Assembly (NCBI GenBank): GCA_013397075.1
Contig: VWZS01009934.1
Coordinates: 2,383,926 to 2,447,925 of the forward strand
DNA from: Rhabdornis inornatus
Lineage: Eukaryota > Chordata > Aves > Passeriformes > Rhabdornithidae
Reading direction: 5' to 3'
DNA length: 64,000 nucleotides
The position numbers were made by a program, and so were the translations under genes. Every line of letters begins with the position of its first letter. Position 1 is the first letter of the stretch. This document shows, piece by piece, positions 50,263-62,730 of the stretch. The notes beneath the pieces were generated by a model. The model was not told the DNA's origin, did no database searches, and saw only the letters and a list, made by a program, of their open reading frames with translations.

Positions 50263-50412
50263 CACTCAGAGTGTGAAATGTGCACATTCCTGAACTACAA
50301 TCATGGAAAATACCTTTCAGTTCAGCCGACATCTTTGAGCATTTCCTGGGAGTTGCAGGTGGCACTCTGCCATATAGAGGGATTTAAACACAAATAAGAA
50401 CTGGTCTCAGTG
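50263..50412 (+). other. exon-like segment C (unknown transcript)
   Basis: An excellent acceptor (TTTTAACTGTTTTCCTAG) is followed after 150 bases by a donor with full gtaagt at 50413. The phase-0 frame is open for 44 codons and stops six codons before the donor. A weaker donor (CAG then gtggca) earlier in the segment would leave it open. Best read as a possible non-coding exon. Confidence 0.22.
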
Positions 50413-53400
50413 GTAAGTGAGGAGCTTGGATCCTTACAAAATATGTTGCTTGCAGGCATGTCGCAGACTGGCAGTGACATCAGTCTCAAAGGTGGTGCTG
50501 GCCTCCTGCCACCACTCAACACATCTAAAGGCCAATTTGGCAAGGAGCAGGACATGGTGGGGTGCTGTTTGTACAGCAAGTACAGTGCTGCAGACTGGGA
50601 AAATGAAATCTAATATCACCTTGAACCATTTCTTTGTGCTTCCTGCACTGAGAGTGGGACTAGACCTGAGTTTAAAGCAAAAAGAAGGAACAAAACAGAA
50701 AGGTCAGTGTCTTGGACAATCAGCTTTTTTTAATGGCACTTTTAGCCCTGTGGATAGCACCAGGTCTTCATCTATGCCTGCTTGTCTGTGCCCAGAAGCT
50801 TTGCTTATACTCTTTTGTGGTGGGAACCAGTGTAGCAAAGCAGCTGGGACAGGCTTTTTTATTGTGCTGCTGAAAGAGCCCTCAGTACCTGCAGAGCTCT
50901 CCTTCCCAGCTCTGTCCTTACTCTGCACAACAGGGCCTGGCATGTAAAAGGAGGATTCATGTAGTGCCTGTTGTCTGCTGAGCACTGTGAAACCACTCCA
51001 TCATCTACTCTTTGGGCACTGGATACCTCTAGAGGGAAATGTGACAGAACTATTCTTGGAAATCCAGTGCTGTTCTTGGAGATGAGTTAAGTTTGCTGTT
51101 AGCACCATCAAAGCATCAAATTATTTCTTCACACGTTCTCATTAAGATCAGGGCACAATTTTAAAAGACAAAGCATTCTAAATAATCCTGGTATGTTTAC
51201 AGCTGACCAGTTCAGCTATGACATTCCATCTTTAGCATCAAGAAGAGGAGCCTATTTTCTGCCTTAAAATTTGAGGAGGGCAGAAAGATCATGGGTTTAG
51301 AACATTGTTCATCATTATACATCATTTTGCTGTTTGTTAATAGTTGAATTTTCTCCACTCCTCTCAAATGCCATCCTCATATTTCTTCATAATGCTTTAT
51401 TGAAGACTTAAGCATTCAGATTATAGATACAAACCAAGGCAGACATGGAATATTATAAATTGCATCTTCCTTTCCTCGTGTGATTCAGTGATTCTGGCCA
51501 GTTACTCTCCTTGGGCTCTAGAAGTATTGGTAATTCTGTAATTTCTTCACAGAACTCAGCTTCCCTTTTTTCCGTGGTCTTGGGCCCCGATTCCCCATTC
51601 CCCATGTACATAAAGCACACAAGGGATTTGGCAAGGAAGAGGATATGGGATCAGACCCTGGCAGCATGCAGAGGATAAAGAAATTGGCTCCCACTGGGCC
51701 CCCAGCTGGCAGCTTTTACAGCTCTGTGGCTTTCACAGCAAATCGATCCCTGTGCCAGAGCCCAGAAACAGAACCCACTCCTGGCTCCTGATGGGCAGCA
51801 GTGTAAGGGTAGGACACAAAGCTGCTGGGGCCTGAAGGATGGCATTTCATGATGCCTTTGAGATTGGCATCCAAACTACTCATCAGAGGTGTTGTACTCC
51901 ATTTTACATTGCATTTGAAAAGAAGAAAGACTACTTAAGCTGTGCTAAGTGTCCAGGTAAAAAACAAACTGAACCATCCCGTGTGTGGGTGCATCTGAAG
52001 CCTGTAGCTTAACTGGCATTACTTGAAAAAGATGAACAGCACAAGGATTACAGTGATGGAGGAGTACATCTGCCTTCACAGGCTGTGCAGACAGCTGAGG
52101 AAGCCAAGAATTCAGCAGATACCTTCATCACTGTTCCTCCTCCCAGAGACCACCCTCTGTTCATCCACAGGTGCATCCATCTCTCACATCCTGACAGAAC
52201 ATCAATGATTCTCATTCTAAGCAGTTTCTTATTTCCAGCCAAATATTTCAGTTATTGCTCTATTCCATTCTTTACCAAAACACAAATGTTTCAGGTCCAG
52301 ACCAAGACCCTGGCTCATGCCACACGTTTTTACTGATTTTAAAACTTTGGTCAAAAAATATATTGCAAGGCTTGATCCTCCTGGCAACTTCTGAAGACAT
52401 TTACATCTCTGTAAAATAGTCCATGGATGAAACCCTTTGCAGAGCTCACTCTGCTAGTTGCACTGAGAGCCACCAAAATGACTCTCAGTCACAGAGAAAG
52501 TTCAACCCAGATACTTTGACTTGGTGCCATTTCTATGCTCTCTGTGAATAGGAGAATGAAGGCACAGAGACCAGAGTACTGACAGCCACGTCTGCAGGAG
52601 CCCCCTTACAGATAGAGAGCAGAGATTGCCCAAGGGTCTCTTTTATTCCACTCCATTTCAGAATATACCCCTAGGTACAATTCTTCCCCGGATTTTCATC
52701 ATACTTAAAATCTTGTCTTTTGATGAGAGGTATTTCAGAGTCAGAATTAACTTTTCTGACTCTTAAGGCTTCTTGTTCCTGTCTCCTACACTGTTCAATG
52801 TGTAACAGCCTTGCAGTACGTCACTCCTGTTATACTCCAGATAGCAATAAAAATGAAGATAATGGTAAGGATGCATGATAATACACTGCAACAGCAACAG
52901 TTTTTCTATGGTTGGGCCATAAGAACAATAAATATTTGCTGCCTTGGGGATGGAAGGTTTTCTGTCCAGGACATGATTTTCCCCCTTTTATACTAAGTAG
53001 TATTATACCATTTTAACTTCCGCTGGAAAACAAAATAGTTCAAACTATTCTTGCCATCAAGGAAAATTGAGAAAATGCTTTGAAGAGCAGTATCAGTTCT
53101 AAACCTCTTAAACAGTGGTAAATAGCAACCCTGGTTTTGCAACCATCTTTTCCAAGTAAGAGTTTTCATGGGCACCCACTCATCCTGATCCTATTATAGC
53201 ACTGTGGTTTCAAATCAAGAGAACTACACAGGGGAAAATACTGTTAAAAAGAAAAATGCTTCAGTTTTTATTAATACTAGCTAAGAGTCAATACATTATG
53301 AGTTTCCTGCTGTAAAATAAGGGTTTTTTAAATATTAAGATGTCACAGAGGCTCCATGAGCTGAGAATATCAGACCTGTAAATTACCATCATATCAAAAA

Positions 53401-53901
53401 TAATGCATCTAGCTATCATAGGAGCTTTCCCCTGTGTACCAGAAAGAGGAGAGTGCTTAGACCCATGGGGGTTAGTGTCTGGGAAAGCATTCAAATTACA
53501 GAATCCACAAATGACTGGCAGCCCCCATTAAATTCCTTGTCTTGAATCAATTGGGAGTGGTGTAGGGGATCCCACAAGGGGTATTATCCTGTTTTGCCTT
53601 AAGCCACTCACTGAAAATATGCATATTGGAGGTGAAATTGAATTGCATAGATTTGTTCTCTAAATATTCACCATATGTTCTCATAAAAGTAGGTGCCAGA
53701 CCCTTCTATAAAATGAACTGTGTATTGCATAGCTGTTTTCTTTAGGCTTTGCTTCAAACCCTTAGTATACAACATGAGATCTGTAAACCTTTGAGTCATA
53801 TACAAGATGCAAAATGAGTTTATTCCAAATTTTTAGAAAAGGAGGCTTGACAGCCTGAATGTTTGTTTACACACGGATTGCTCTGCTTTATGTAACTACA
53901 G
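50413..53901. other. intergenic, no supported gene
   Basis: Short chance ORFs only. The 176-codon plus ORF at 50417-50947 starts just after the donor of segment C and shows no family motif. Nothing else could be assigned. Confidence 0.55.
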
Positions 53902-53983
53902 TCACGCTCCAGTCCCTCAGCAGTTTCAACTTATCTCCTTCAATCCTAAAACAATTTGTGCTGTGTCAACTATTGTGGAAAAG
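53902..53983 (+). other. exon-like open segment D (unknown transcript)
   Basis: 82 bases between an acceptor (TGTAACTACAG) and a consensus donor (GGAAAAG then gtaagt). One frame is open throughout (HAPVPQQFQLISFNPKTICA and on) and exits in phase 0. Product unknown. Confidence 0.25.
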
Positions 53984-54365
53984 GTAAGTATCTTCCCAAA
54001 AGGGACCTCATCTCAGTCATCATTAATAAACTTGTAACACAGAAAAGTAACATATCCTATTTTCTAGTTAATAACATCTTGTGTGGTCTGTAAAAAGCTG
54101 GCAAAACCAACTGAGAATTAAAGCTGTACAGAGCATATGTCCAACAGTTATCTAGTAAAATAATAGGAATGTTTTAGTAGCTCTAGCTGGCCTGTGTAGC
54201 AACAGAAGAAAACAACTGTAATGACCTTGACATTTTGACTATACAAAGCTAAAAGATGCCTTAGGGCCCCTGGGTGAGACACATCAAAGAAGCCAGAAAG
54301 AATTTCTGCTGTGGGTAGGCTTGGATTATGTCTAACACCAATTTCACTTGTAACCTGTTTTCCAG

Positions 54366-54559
54366 GTCCTGATAAATGAAGTTTGGATTATCACAGGAAG
54401 CCTGGGAGAGATGAATGAGAAAGAAACTCAGTGCCTTCCTGAAGCAGGCACCTGAGTGCTGCAGTATGTCCAGGCAGAAATGAGGAATCAGCATCCCAGG
54501 ACATGAACAAGGATGACAGATGCTGGACAGAAGAGAAGCATGAGGATTTAGGCTGGCAG
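54366..54559 (+). other. exon-like segment E (unknown transcript)
   Basis: A strong acceptor (CACTTGTAACCTGTTTTCCAG) and a donor CAG then gtaaga at 54560. The phase-0 frame, compatible with the exit of segment D, reads VLINEVWIITGSLGEMNEKE and stops after 29 codons, leaving about 100 bases after the stop before the donor. It would be consistent with a 3'-terminal coding or lncRNA exon. Confidence 0.22.
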
Positions 54560-56586
54560 GTAAGAGGTATTCATGTCAACAAGCAAGCTGTTCTTGCAAC
54601 AGCTGGTGGAGATACCTTACAGCTCTGCACAAAACTCCAGAATGCCCAAACTTCCCCTTCTGAAGCGCTGCTCAAAAGCATCTCTAAAGACTGAATCCAA
54701 AGACAGTGAATCCAAAATATTGGCTCTGGTGGAAGTGAAAGACAAATTTGCCTGTTAGATGTGAAACTACTGGGCATGACCTGTGCAATCTCTGAGCAGA
54801 GGGCTGCTACTCTCTGAAGAGCCCTCACTGGACCCTGGGGATGGCTTCTTGAAAGGTTTAAGACATGCCATAGGTAAAGCATGGAGAAGAACTATGGCTG
54901 GGAGCAAGAAACACGTTCCTTCCCTACCACCTCCTGCCTCAAGCATGAGAAGCAAAAACTAAGGTCTCACAAGTCCCTCTGCATGAGCTCAGTGCAGGGA
55001 TGCTTCCATACTTTTGTTTGTAGTACTTGTAACCAATCTCTCAGCCAAGTTTCCTTCTCAGATCACACACCTGGTATCGATATGTTGTACCTTGAGCTCG
55101 GCAATTTTTGCTGTTGTGATGCTGGACTTTGAATATTCCATGACTTCAGGCGCTGTTTGTGGGATGTGCTTCTCCTCCAAGACCAAATAGAGGCTCAGAA
55201 GCAAAGGAAAAGTGCTTTTTCAAACAAAGGAGGTTTTTTTATCATCTAGAGAGACATTCTGCAATCTGTTTGCTGATTTTTTCCCTTGTTCACAATATCA
55301 TTGACAAGTTCCCAGGAATATATCATGAGGCTCACTAAAAATGATGGCTTCTTGGAAACATTATCTAAAGAAGCAAATGCTTGCCTAGATTTCTGCTGCT
55401 CTCTGTAGCAGAACTCCTGAGTTCCAGGGCATCACAAATCCCTGTTTGTTCTTTCCTGTACTGTATTTTTAGATTCCCATTATGAACTCAAACAACTCCA
55501 CCAGGACACACACTCTTCCTCCTCCTTACCATATGTTTATCATAAAAACTCTGACTGGCCTGAGGCCACATGGCTTACAAGCAATGAAGGTGAAGTTCCT
55601 TCTCCCAGCTCTTACAAATAATCACAATCTTTTATTGTGTTTGATTGAAGTATGAATGTGGTTATAGTACCCACCTTATATATAATTTCATTCTTTCTCT
55701 GACATAAAAATATGTTTATTGTTGATCTCACTTTATATGGATCAGATACACATAATAGCCTTTGGTGTATTGTTTCGGTAATATGTTTTATTTGGTAAGC
55801 TCCTAAAAAAGTAACCCCTGAAGGTTACATATTCATAGTAGTTTAAAAACAAAAACAAAACCACCACCAACAAAACACAACTCTGATTGAAGGATAGCAC
55901 TTTCAGTAGAGACGGGATGTTTTACTTTGGGACAACTTAAATTTAGCACTGTTTCTACAGTTTCTAAGGAAAGAAAGTGCTTACATGAGATCAATAGTGA
56001 TGACATGAGGGAATTCATAACTTACCAAAGACCTAAAAGTGAAGACCTGGAGTGAAAATACCTATATTCATATGGCCTACACTAATATCAAATGACACAA
56101 TCCAAGGCTTTTTAAGAATAAGAGGAAAAGAGGGACCTGCTCACCAGAGAGATAGCAACACCTTATAGATGTTAATTAACGATGTCTGGACCCCTGCCTT
56201 GCAGTTCGATATTTCAGAATTACTCAGGAGCATTTTTTTAAAAATTACCTATTACTATACATTATTACTATACATTATACATGTATTACTCTACACTATA
56301 CGTAATTTTTTAAAAAATTACCTATACTATACCATGAGTTTTCTGCAATGTTTTCCCCAGAACTTTTTTAATAGCTTCCCCTTTACTGATAGAATAGAAG
56401 ATGGTGCTTTTAATGGACTTTTAAGGCCCTCTTTCCAACAGACAGGCAGCTAGAACTGAATAAAATTCTACTGTACTCCCAGAAGAGATGAGCATGCAGT
56501 ATATCTGTAGAAGATAATACACAGTATGTTTGCAAGTCCTACTTCTAACGAAGGTCATCTTGCTCCCTCTGCCATATTCTCTTCAG
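54560..56586. other. intergenic, no supported gene
   Basis: Chance ORFs only. A (CAAAA)/(CCA)-like A-rich stretch lies near 55846-55880 and an AT-rich imperfect direct repeat at 56231-56340. Confidence 0.55.
56231..56340. repeat. AT-rich direct repeat with palindrome
   Basis: A T-run/A-run followed by TTACCTAT and ACTATAC occurs at about 56233 and again at about 56306, separated by several TACATTAT/TACACTAT words. A perfect 20-base palindrome, GTAATTTTTTAAAAAATTAC, spans 56302-56321. Confidence 0.85.
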
Positions 56587-56677
56587 GCCCAGGGCTCTGC
56601 ACATGGAAACCTGCCACTACATGATTTTCACTTCAAGTCTCCCTCTTCTGATTCTCTTGTCAGATTCTATTAAGCAG
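56587..56677 (+). other. exon-like open segment F (unknown transcript)
   Basis: A strong acceptor (CTGCCATATTCTCTTCAG) and a donor CAG then gtaaga bound 91 bases. One frame is open with phase-2 entry and phase-0 exit, including a hydrophobic run FTSSLPLLILL. Product unknown. It could equally be a lncRNA exon. Confidence 0.22.
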
Positions 56678-58889
56678 GTAAGATGCAGCATTCCTGTGGT
56701 GCAATCATCAAAGGCTCTGATACAGCAAGCCACCTTAGATCCTTTCTGTTGTGTTGCCAAGAACTCCATGCACTTCCAGGATGGGCTTTTTTGAACCTGA
56801 GCCTGTGTGTTGAACAGAAGTTTGTCTCCAAAAGGTGCTATGTTGAGTCACCTGTTTCCCAAGTGTTTTGGGGCACTGTCCAGCACTAAAATCATCTTAA
56901 ATCAGTCAAATTAAATGGTACTTGCACAGGTGTTGAGATCTGGTGACAGACACAAAGGACTAATTGGTCTTTTGGAAATCATCTCAGCTTAACATCTCCA
57001 TCATTAGCTGTTGATCAGAACAGAGCTGGATATCTGACATTTTTAAAAAACAAATGGATCCTGCAAGCTGTCTCAAAGACTGTGTAGTAAGAATAGCTCT
57101 GAAATAGCTGCAAAGATAAAACCCAGATGGATAAATCATCCATTTTCTAGCCATGGAAACATTGGTGAAACTGTTCCTATTTTGGATACAGGTTAGCAAG
57201 CTCTGTCATCCAGGATCTACTAGAGGGATAAGAAATTATTACTTGTTCAAAATAGGGTTAGGAGAGCTTGTAGTCCTCACACCAGATGAACCAAATAGAA
57301 CTCATCTCCCAAGGAAAGTGTCAGTTACTGAATGATGCAGAAGCCCTGGGAATTTCAAGTCCCTGACTTGAGAAACTGAAGGAAAGAAGTGGAGGAGGGA
57401 TGACTACAACCCTTGAAGGAGGTATCTTGATGAGAAGTGAAGAGCTACAAGAATGTTTCCTTGATGTATTTATTTCCTGCAGAATGAAGACAGGTGGTCT
57501 TTATGATTCGAGCAGGAATGCCAGAATGATTTAACATGTCAAGGCTCTCTCATGTAACATTAAAAGCAAAATCTCTGGAACAAGGATAAGGGAGTGGGGA
57601 GGAATTGCAGACTGGCACACAAAGCAAAGAGATCACTTCAAAAGACTAAAAAAATTGTATACAGCTATATTTATTTTCAATTTTGGATTCCCTCCATCCT
57701 ATTGGGTTGAAAGAGGAAGAAAAAGATCACCCAACTCTCTAACAGACCAGGGACCTGCTCATTTCTGGAAATGTCCTAGAGGGTGAACATTATGTGGTGA
57801 AATGTTTGCAGCAGCAGTGCTGCCTTTGTAGCAGAAGGTGGATAGGGACTGCTCTAGCAAATTATTCATGGACAATAAATAATGTATAATGTGTCTGAAA
57901 GATTAGGGAAGTACACTCTGCAATGTACACAATATTTCTACTCCAGAAATAATTTTTATTTTTATTTGGGTAGTTTTCTCTCATTATTATTAAGCATGAC
58001 CCCGCACGAGCCTGGGAGTTTTTTCACACATTTTTCATGTGACAATTCTCACATCTAATACACAGACCAAAACAAAAAGAAATTTTCTCCTGATCCTGTC
58101 TTTATTAGAATTTATTTCTTTATTAAGTTAGTATATAACCATGCTAATTTATTAGCTTTATACACACATTTTCTTGGGGGTAAATTTATCTCTGAATCAT
58201 ATTATCTTGTTGGGTTTAGTGGTAGCAAGATGCCAGCTACAGAGCAGGTTCTGTAGCAGTATGTAGTACATGAGCCTCCTGTGAAATAAGCTCTCCATCC
58301 TTGGGAGCTCATAAACTAGGATGTGAGAAGTTGCAGCTGGGTGATGAGGTAACAAGCGAGCAAGATATCACGTCCTAATTAAAAGACTTGGCTTGCTTTC
58401 CACTTGGCTTCTGCAGTAAAGGGAGTTACTTGGAAAGTTACTTGTCTTCCTACCTCATGTCTGAATAATGTTTATTAATCATCACTGATTTCTCAGTGCA
58501 CTTCTCCCCTGTGAGAAACAAGGGAGGATCTTTCTCTTTCCATCTCACTCTGTGTGGTTTGCAGCCTGGATGACTCAGGCTAAGCTGGGCTATTTCTTCT
58601 CCTTTCATTTCAGGTGATGTGTTTACCACACTGGTCTGGGCTGCAGAACAGCCTGACCTTCCCCATTAACTATTTAGAAAGAAGCTAGACTAAACTAATG
58701 AGTACTTTTGCCTAAGATTCCCTTTCTCCACTCTTATGATCTCTTGGACAAAGCCAGTTGAAAAATGCAGTAAAGTAGTTCATACACTCTTTCAAAGGGA
58801 CCAGCAAACTTTATTTGAAGACATAACTGTTCTGTAAAGATTTATTTCCAGGAGAAAGTCTCAGGGGTAGTTCCAATCCAATTTCACAC
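56678..58889. other. intergenic, no supported gene
   Basis: Short chance ORFs on both strands, no splice-bounded segment of note and no recognised repeat. Confidence 0.55.
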
Positions 58890-58904
58890 TTATTTTAGGC
58901 TCTT

Positions 58905-59128
58905 CTTTCAGTGGAGATTTAGATCAGATATTAGGAAAAATTTCTTCACCAGAAGAGTTGGAACAGCTTGTCCAGGGAAGTGATTAAATCACCATCCTGG
59001 AAGCATTTAAAAGACACGCAGTTGTGGCACTCAGGGACATGGTTCAGTGGTGGACTTGGCAGTGATGGGTAATGGTTCAACACAATGATCCTAAAGTTCT
59101 TTACCCAGTTAAATGATTCTATGATTCA
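58905..59128 (+). mobile_element. CR1 LINE 3'-end fragment
   Basis: Blocks typical of CR1 are present: GGAAAAATTTCTTCACCAGA, GGAACAGCTTGTCCAGGGAA and CAATGATCCTAAAGTTCTTT, ending in AAATGATTCTATGATTCA. Plus orientation, 5'-truncated and diverged, with no intact ORF. Confidence 0.92.
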
Positions 59129-60900
59129 TATTTTTCAAAGTTCCTTTTCTTTTTATTGAATACATCTTGGCAAAGAAGTGGGAGAGGAAAACCTATACAA
59201 TTTTTTCTTTTTTACTTATCTTTTTGAGTGTCTTCTGTTGTACAAGACTGATATCTTGTAAGTCTTGACACAATATTTGAACAGTGTCTGATTACTCCCT
59301 GGGATTAAAATAGTAGCCAGATTTATAAAACTGAAGAGATTTATAGTTATGTGTTCTAAATTATGTTTAATCCAGAATTCACAGAAATTGGTGATTCACC
59401 TAGTGAAGAGATAGCCACATAGGTGCCAATTGAACTGAATAAATACAGCACATACATCTATTTGAAAGTTAATAATTTGAAAGATCCCATTTAAACTTCA
59501 ACATGAACACAGCAAAAAGAAAAATTTCTTTAGCAAAAAAAGTTACTTGACTTGAGTCTATGATTAATTATTTGTTAAAATGAGTCATCAGACTGCAGCT
59601 GTACACATCCTGGGTGCTTCCAAGGTTTCAGATTTGTCTACTTTGAGTGCTTCAAAAATCTCATTTCTTGCTGAAGGGCACACATGCGATTTAAGAGACT
59701 ATCATATTCTCACACTATTGTTACAAACTGCTTTGCAAACTACTCTCAAATTGACCTACTTTGCTCTTCAAACCAATTTTTCTGGAAATGATAGAAGTAA
59801 TTGGCATGACTGACAAGTACCAAATTCAGTGGAAGACAGGAGCATAGGAAACATTGAAAAGAAGTACACATCTTGCATTAGAATGATGAAGTCCTCCAAG
59901 TACTTTTGTGAAATTACACTAGGAAAGAATATTCTCTAGGACGGCTAGATGTAAAAAAATTAATAGATCATTACACCTGAAAACTGTTAACTAGAAATCA
60001 GATGGTGACCAGCAAAGATCTGTTATTCCATAGTATATAGCTCATCCTTGGTTAGTTTTCTCTGGTAACAGGTGATACTCACAGCCTTCAGGTATAGCTC
60101 CGCCTAGGGCTGTGTTTCAGCAATTTACCCTGAAGATGGCCAAAACAACAATTATAAGGGTCCAATTTAGTCAAGCATAGATTTCACTATCAACAATTTA
60201 ATTCCCACCTTATGTCTAAGTGTTCACCAAGAACAGAAAGTTCAGCAAAGCTTCTAAACTGCAAAACACAGTGAGCAAATTTATTTAAAAATGGACATAG
60301 AAAATTTCCTTACTTTGCTGCACCCTACTCTTAGCCAAGTCTACTTGTTAGCCTTCATCTTAATTGGCCCCACATTCATTCCTACTGTGCTGACTGGATG
60401 AAAAGAAGTAAATGCTGTCTCAGTAATTCATAAAATTGTGGTTTCACTGAACAGTAATAGTGCAAAGACTGGAGGTGAGGGCACTCCACACAGAGGTACT
60501 AACACTAGATAGTCCTTGGTCTCATTCTAGCTTCCCACTCTCCGCATAGAAGAAAGCCCTTGGCATGGCAGGAATGAAACCTCTTTCCTAATTCTCCCAA
60601 TTAGATTTTTCTCTCATCTTGGACTCACTGTTGTGGTTTTAAATTCTTACAGTACCTTCAGGCTCTAGCATCACACATATTCATTAACAAGAGCAGTCAT
60701 CTTAAAATCATCTTCTATAGGTGTAAATACTGTGACTAAGTAACTTCTCATTTAATATACCATTCCCATCTTTTGGGTGACTTGGCAGTGCTGTAAGGAA
60801 CTACAGCTGTAAGCCCTTGATCAAACAGTCTAAAAATACTCCTATGCCTCAGGATTGTCCATTTTGTTCTTTCTGCTTGTTCCATGGAGAGCTGTCAGAA
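59129..60900. other. intergenic, no supported gene
   Basis: AT-rich sequence with no supported coding region or recognised repeat. Confidence 0.55.
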
Positions 60901-60929
60901 CACCACTACTATACAAACTCACCTGGAAG

Positions 60930-62730
60930 ATTTAACAAGCGGCAACCAGCAAAAAATGTGAAACTGGAAGCCTTTTCTGACAACAGTGAGCAGCTATTTG
61001 ACATGAAATCACTGGGATGGTTTGTGAGAGTCTGTCACCTCTCAGCAATGCCAGTAAAGATCTCAGCATTTCATCAGATTCCACAGAGGTCTTACAGAAG
61101 GCTCCCAACCCCTGATGCATGAGGTCTGGGATACTGTTCAAGAGCTGACATATGTGCTGCAGAGAGGCTGGCTGGTTGCAAACAGATAAACTGTCTTATC
61201 TGATGTGACAAAATTCGTGTTCCCCAGCAACTGCCAGATGTTGTCAGTTCTCTCTTCAGAAGATGAAAAGGCTTGGAAGACATGCAAATTGTGGATGATA
61301 AGAGGATGTGACTCTGACCCTGGGCCTGTTGTATTAGGCTGTTCCCGTGGCTCTGCTACCCCCAGTACAAGGCTCTCCATATCCTCTTGGTTTTCACATT
61401 CACATAGCAAATTCAACTTGGCATGCAATTTATGGAAAAGTTACATACCAGTACAAGAATGAGCTTGTACCTGAGGAATGTCAGGATCTTAAATGTCAGG
61501 ATTTTAAACCAAATACCTTTTTTTTTTAATGCCATTGAGTTTTGCAGCAATTAGGAGAATGGAAAAATCTGTTTAACATCAGGAGGAGTAGAATCATCAC
61601 AGGAAATGGCCTTCCATCATAGGTTTCATCACATGCTCAGCCAGGTTAAAGACACTGAAACGAACCATTCCCTTTATGGGAGAGACAGAACATCCAAAAG
61701 CTTGGATTAAATCTTGACCAATGGACTTTTCTTTGACCCCACACTAGCTGTGTGTGCATAACTAACTGTAAATTTATTTACATCCTGGTATGGAATCCAG
61801 CATGATATACAGTAGCAGGAAAATGAGACATGAGTTTCCTGGAGCACTTCCTGTTGCAGTGAAAATTGTTGATTTGAAAGTTGAATCATTAGCTGTTTGA
61901 ATGCTGGTACTCCTCAAGGTAGGCAATATTCCTCAAGGAGTTTTGTTTTGCAAGGGTTTGTTTTCTCCTAAAATGGGAAGGATAAAAAATGGCTTCATTT
62001 CTCATGCTTATAATTATGTTGGTCCTCTACTTCATACTACCAAGGGTAAAATACATTAAATAAAATTCTCCTCAGTTGCACTGGAAGTATTTCTAGTTCT
62101 GTTTGGCATAAAGAAGTTGGGACCATCGCACCATGGTAAGGATGCTACACTGTCCTTGAGGATCCTCAGTAGGGTAAAGGGAAACACTTCAGCTGCCTTC
62201 CCCAACCAAGTTTTTAAGAAGCAACTAACACTTCTGTCATGTGTCTGACCTAAAGGTTTAGCATGTGCTACTAACATCAGTTAAAATCTCTTTAATTGAT
62301 GATATAGTAATTTTTGGTTTCTTGGAGACCAAGATTCTAAATTCATACCGAAATGGTTTTTGTGTTTACATACTGGCCATAGCCAGGGGTATTTGAATTA
62401 AATATGCATTTGCATACAAATATGGAAATTCATTTTAAATATGAGGTCTCTTTCTCCTGAAAGATCTGACAGAATATTGGAAATCCTGGATATCATCTTA
62501 AACCCTGCAGCAAACTGTGATCAAAGGAATGTTCTTCCTGAACATTTCCTTGCTTCTTTCCATCCCGTTTACCATGTCCTTGTGATTCCTGAAGAAAAAA
62601 TGACAAATGAAAGTCTATCATTTCACTTCTAAAATGGAATGCATCAACATGATACACTCGCTGACCAGTGCTTTGGATTGCCTGAGTGCTAGGTGACCTT
62701 ACTTGCTCTTTGTGAGCCAGGAAACCCACT
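60930..62730 (-). pseudogene. possible decayed minus-strand coding sequence
   Basis: Several minus-strand frames in succession are open with protein-like composition but are broken by frame changes and stops: 60932-61141, 61138-61428 (in a different frame from the first), 61707-61889, 62056-62277 and 62493-62729, plus a stretch just upstream of 61610 reading IGQDLIQAFGCSVSPIKG. I do not recognise a family. It could be a processed pseudogene, an old transposon or chance, and I have not tried to repair it. Confidence 0.2.
61478..61508. repeat. short imperfect direct repeat
   Basis: AATGTCAGGATCTTAA is followed at once by AATGTCAGGATTTTAA, differing by one base. A minor local duplication. Confidence 0.7.

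Noticed and set aside
50417..50947. 176-codon plus-strand ORF
   Set aside because: No family similarity noticed, overlapped by other frames, Cys/Leu-rich random-looking composition.
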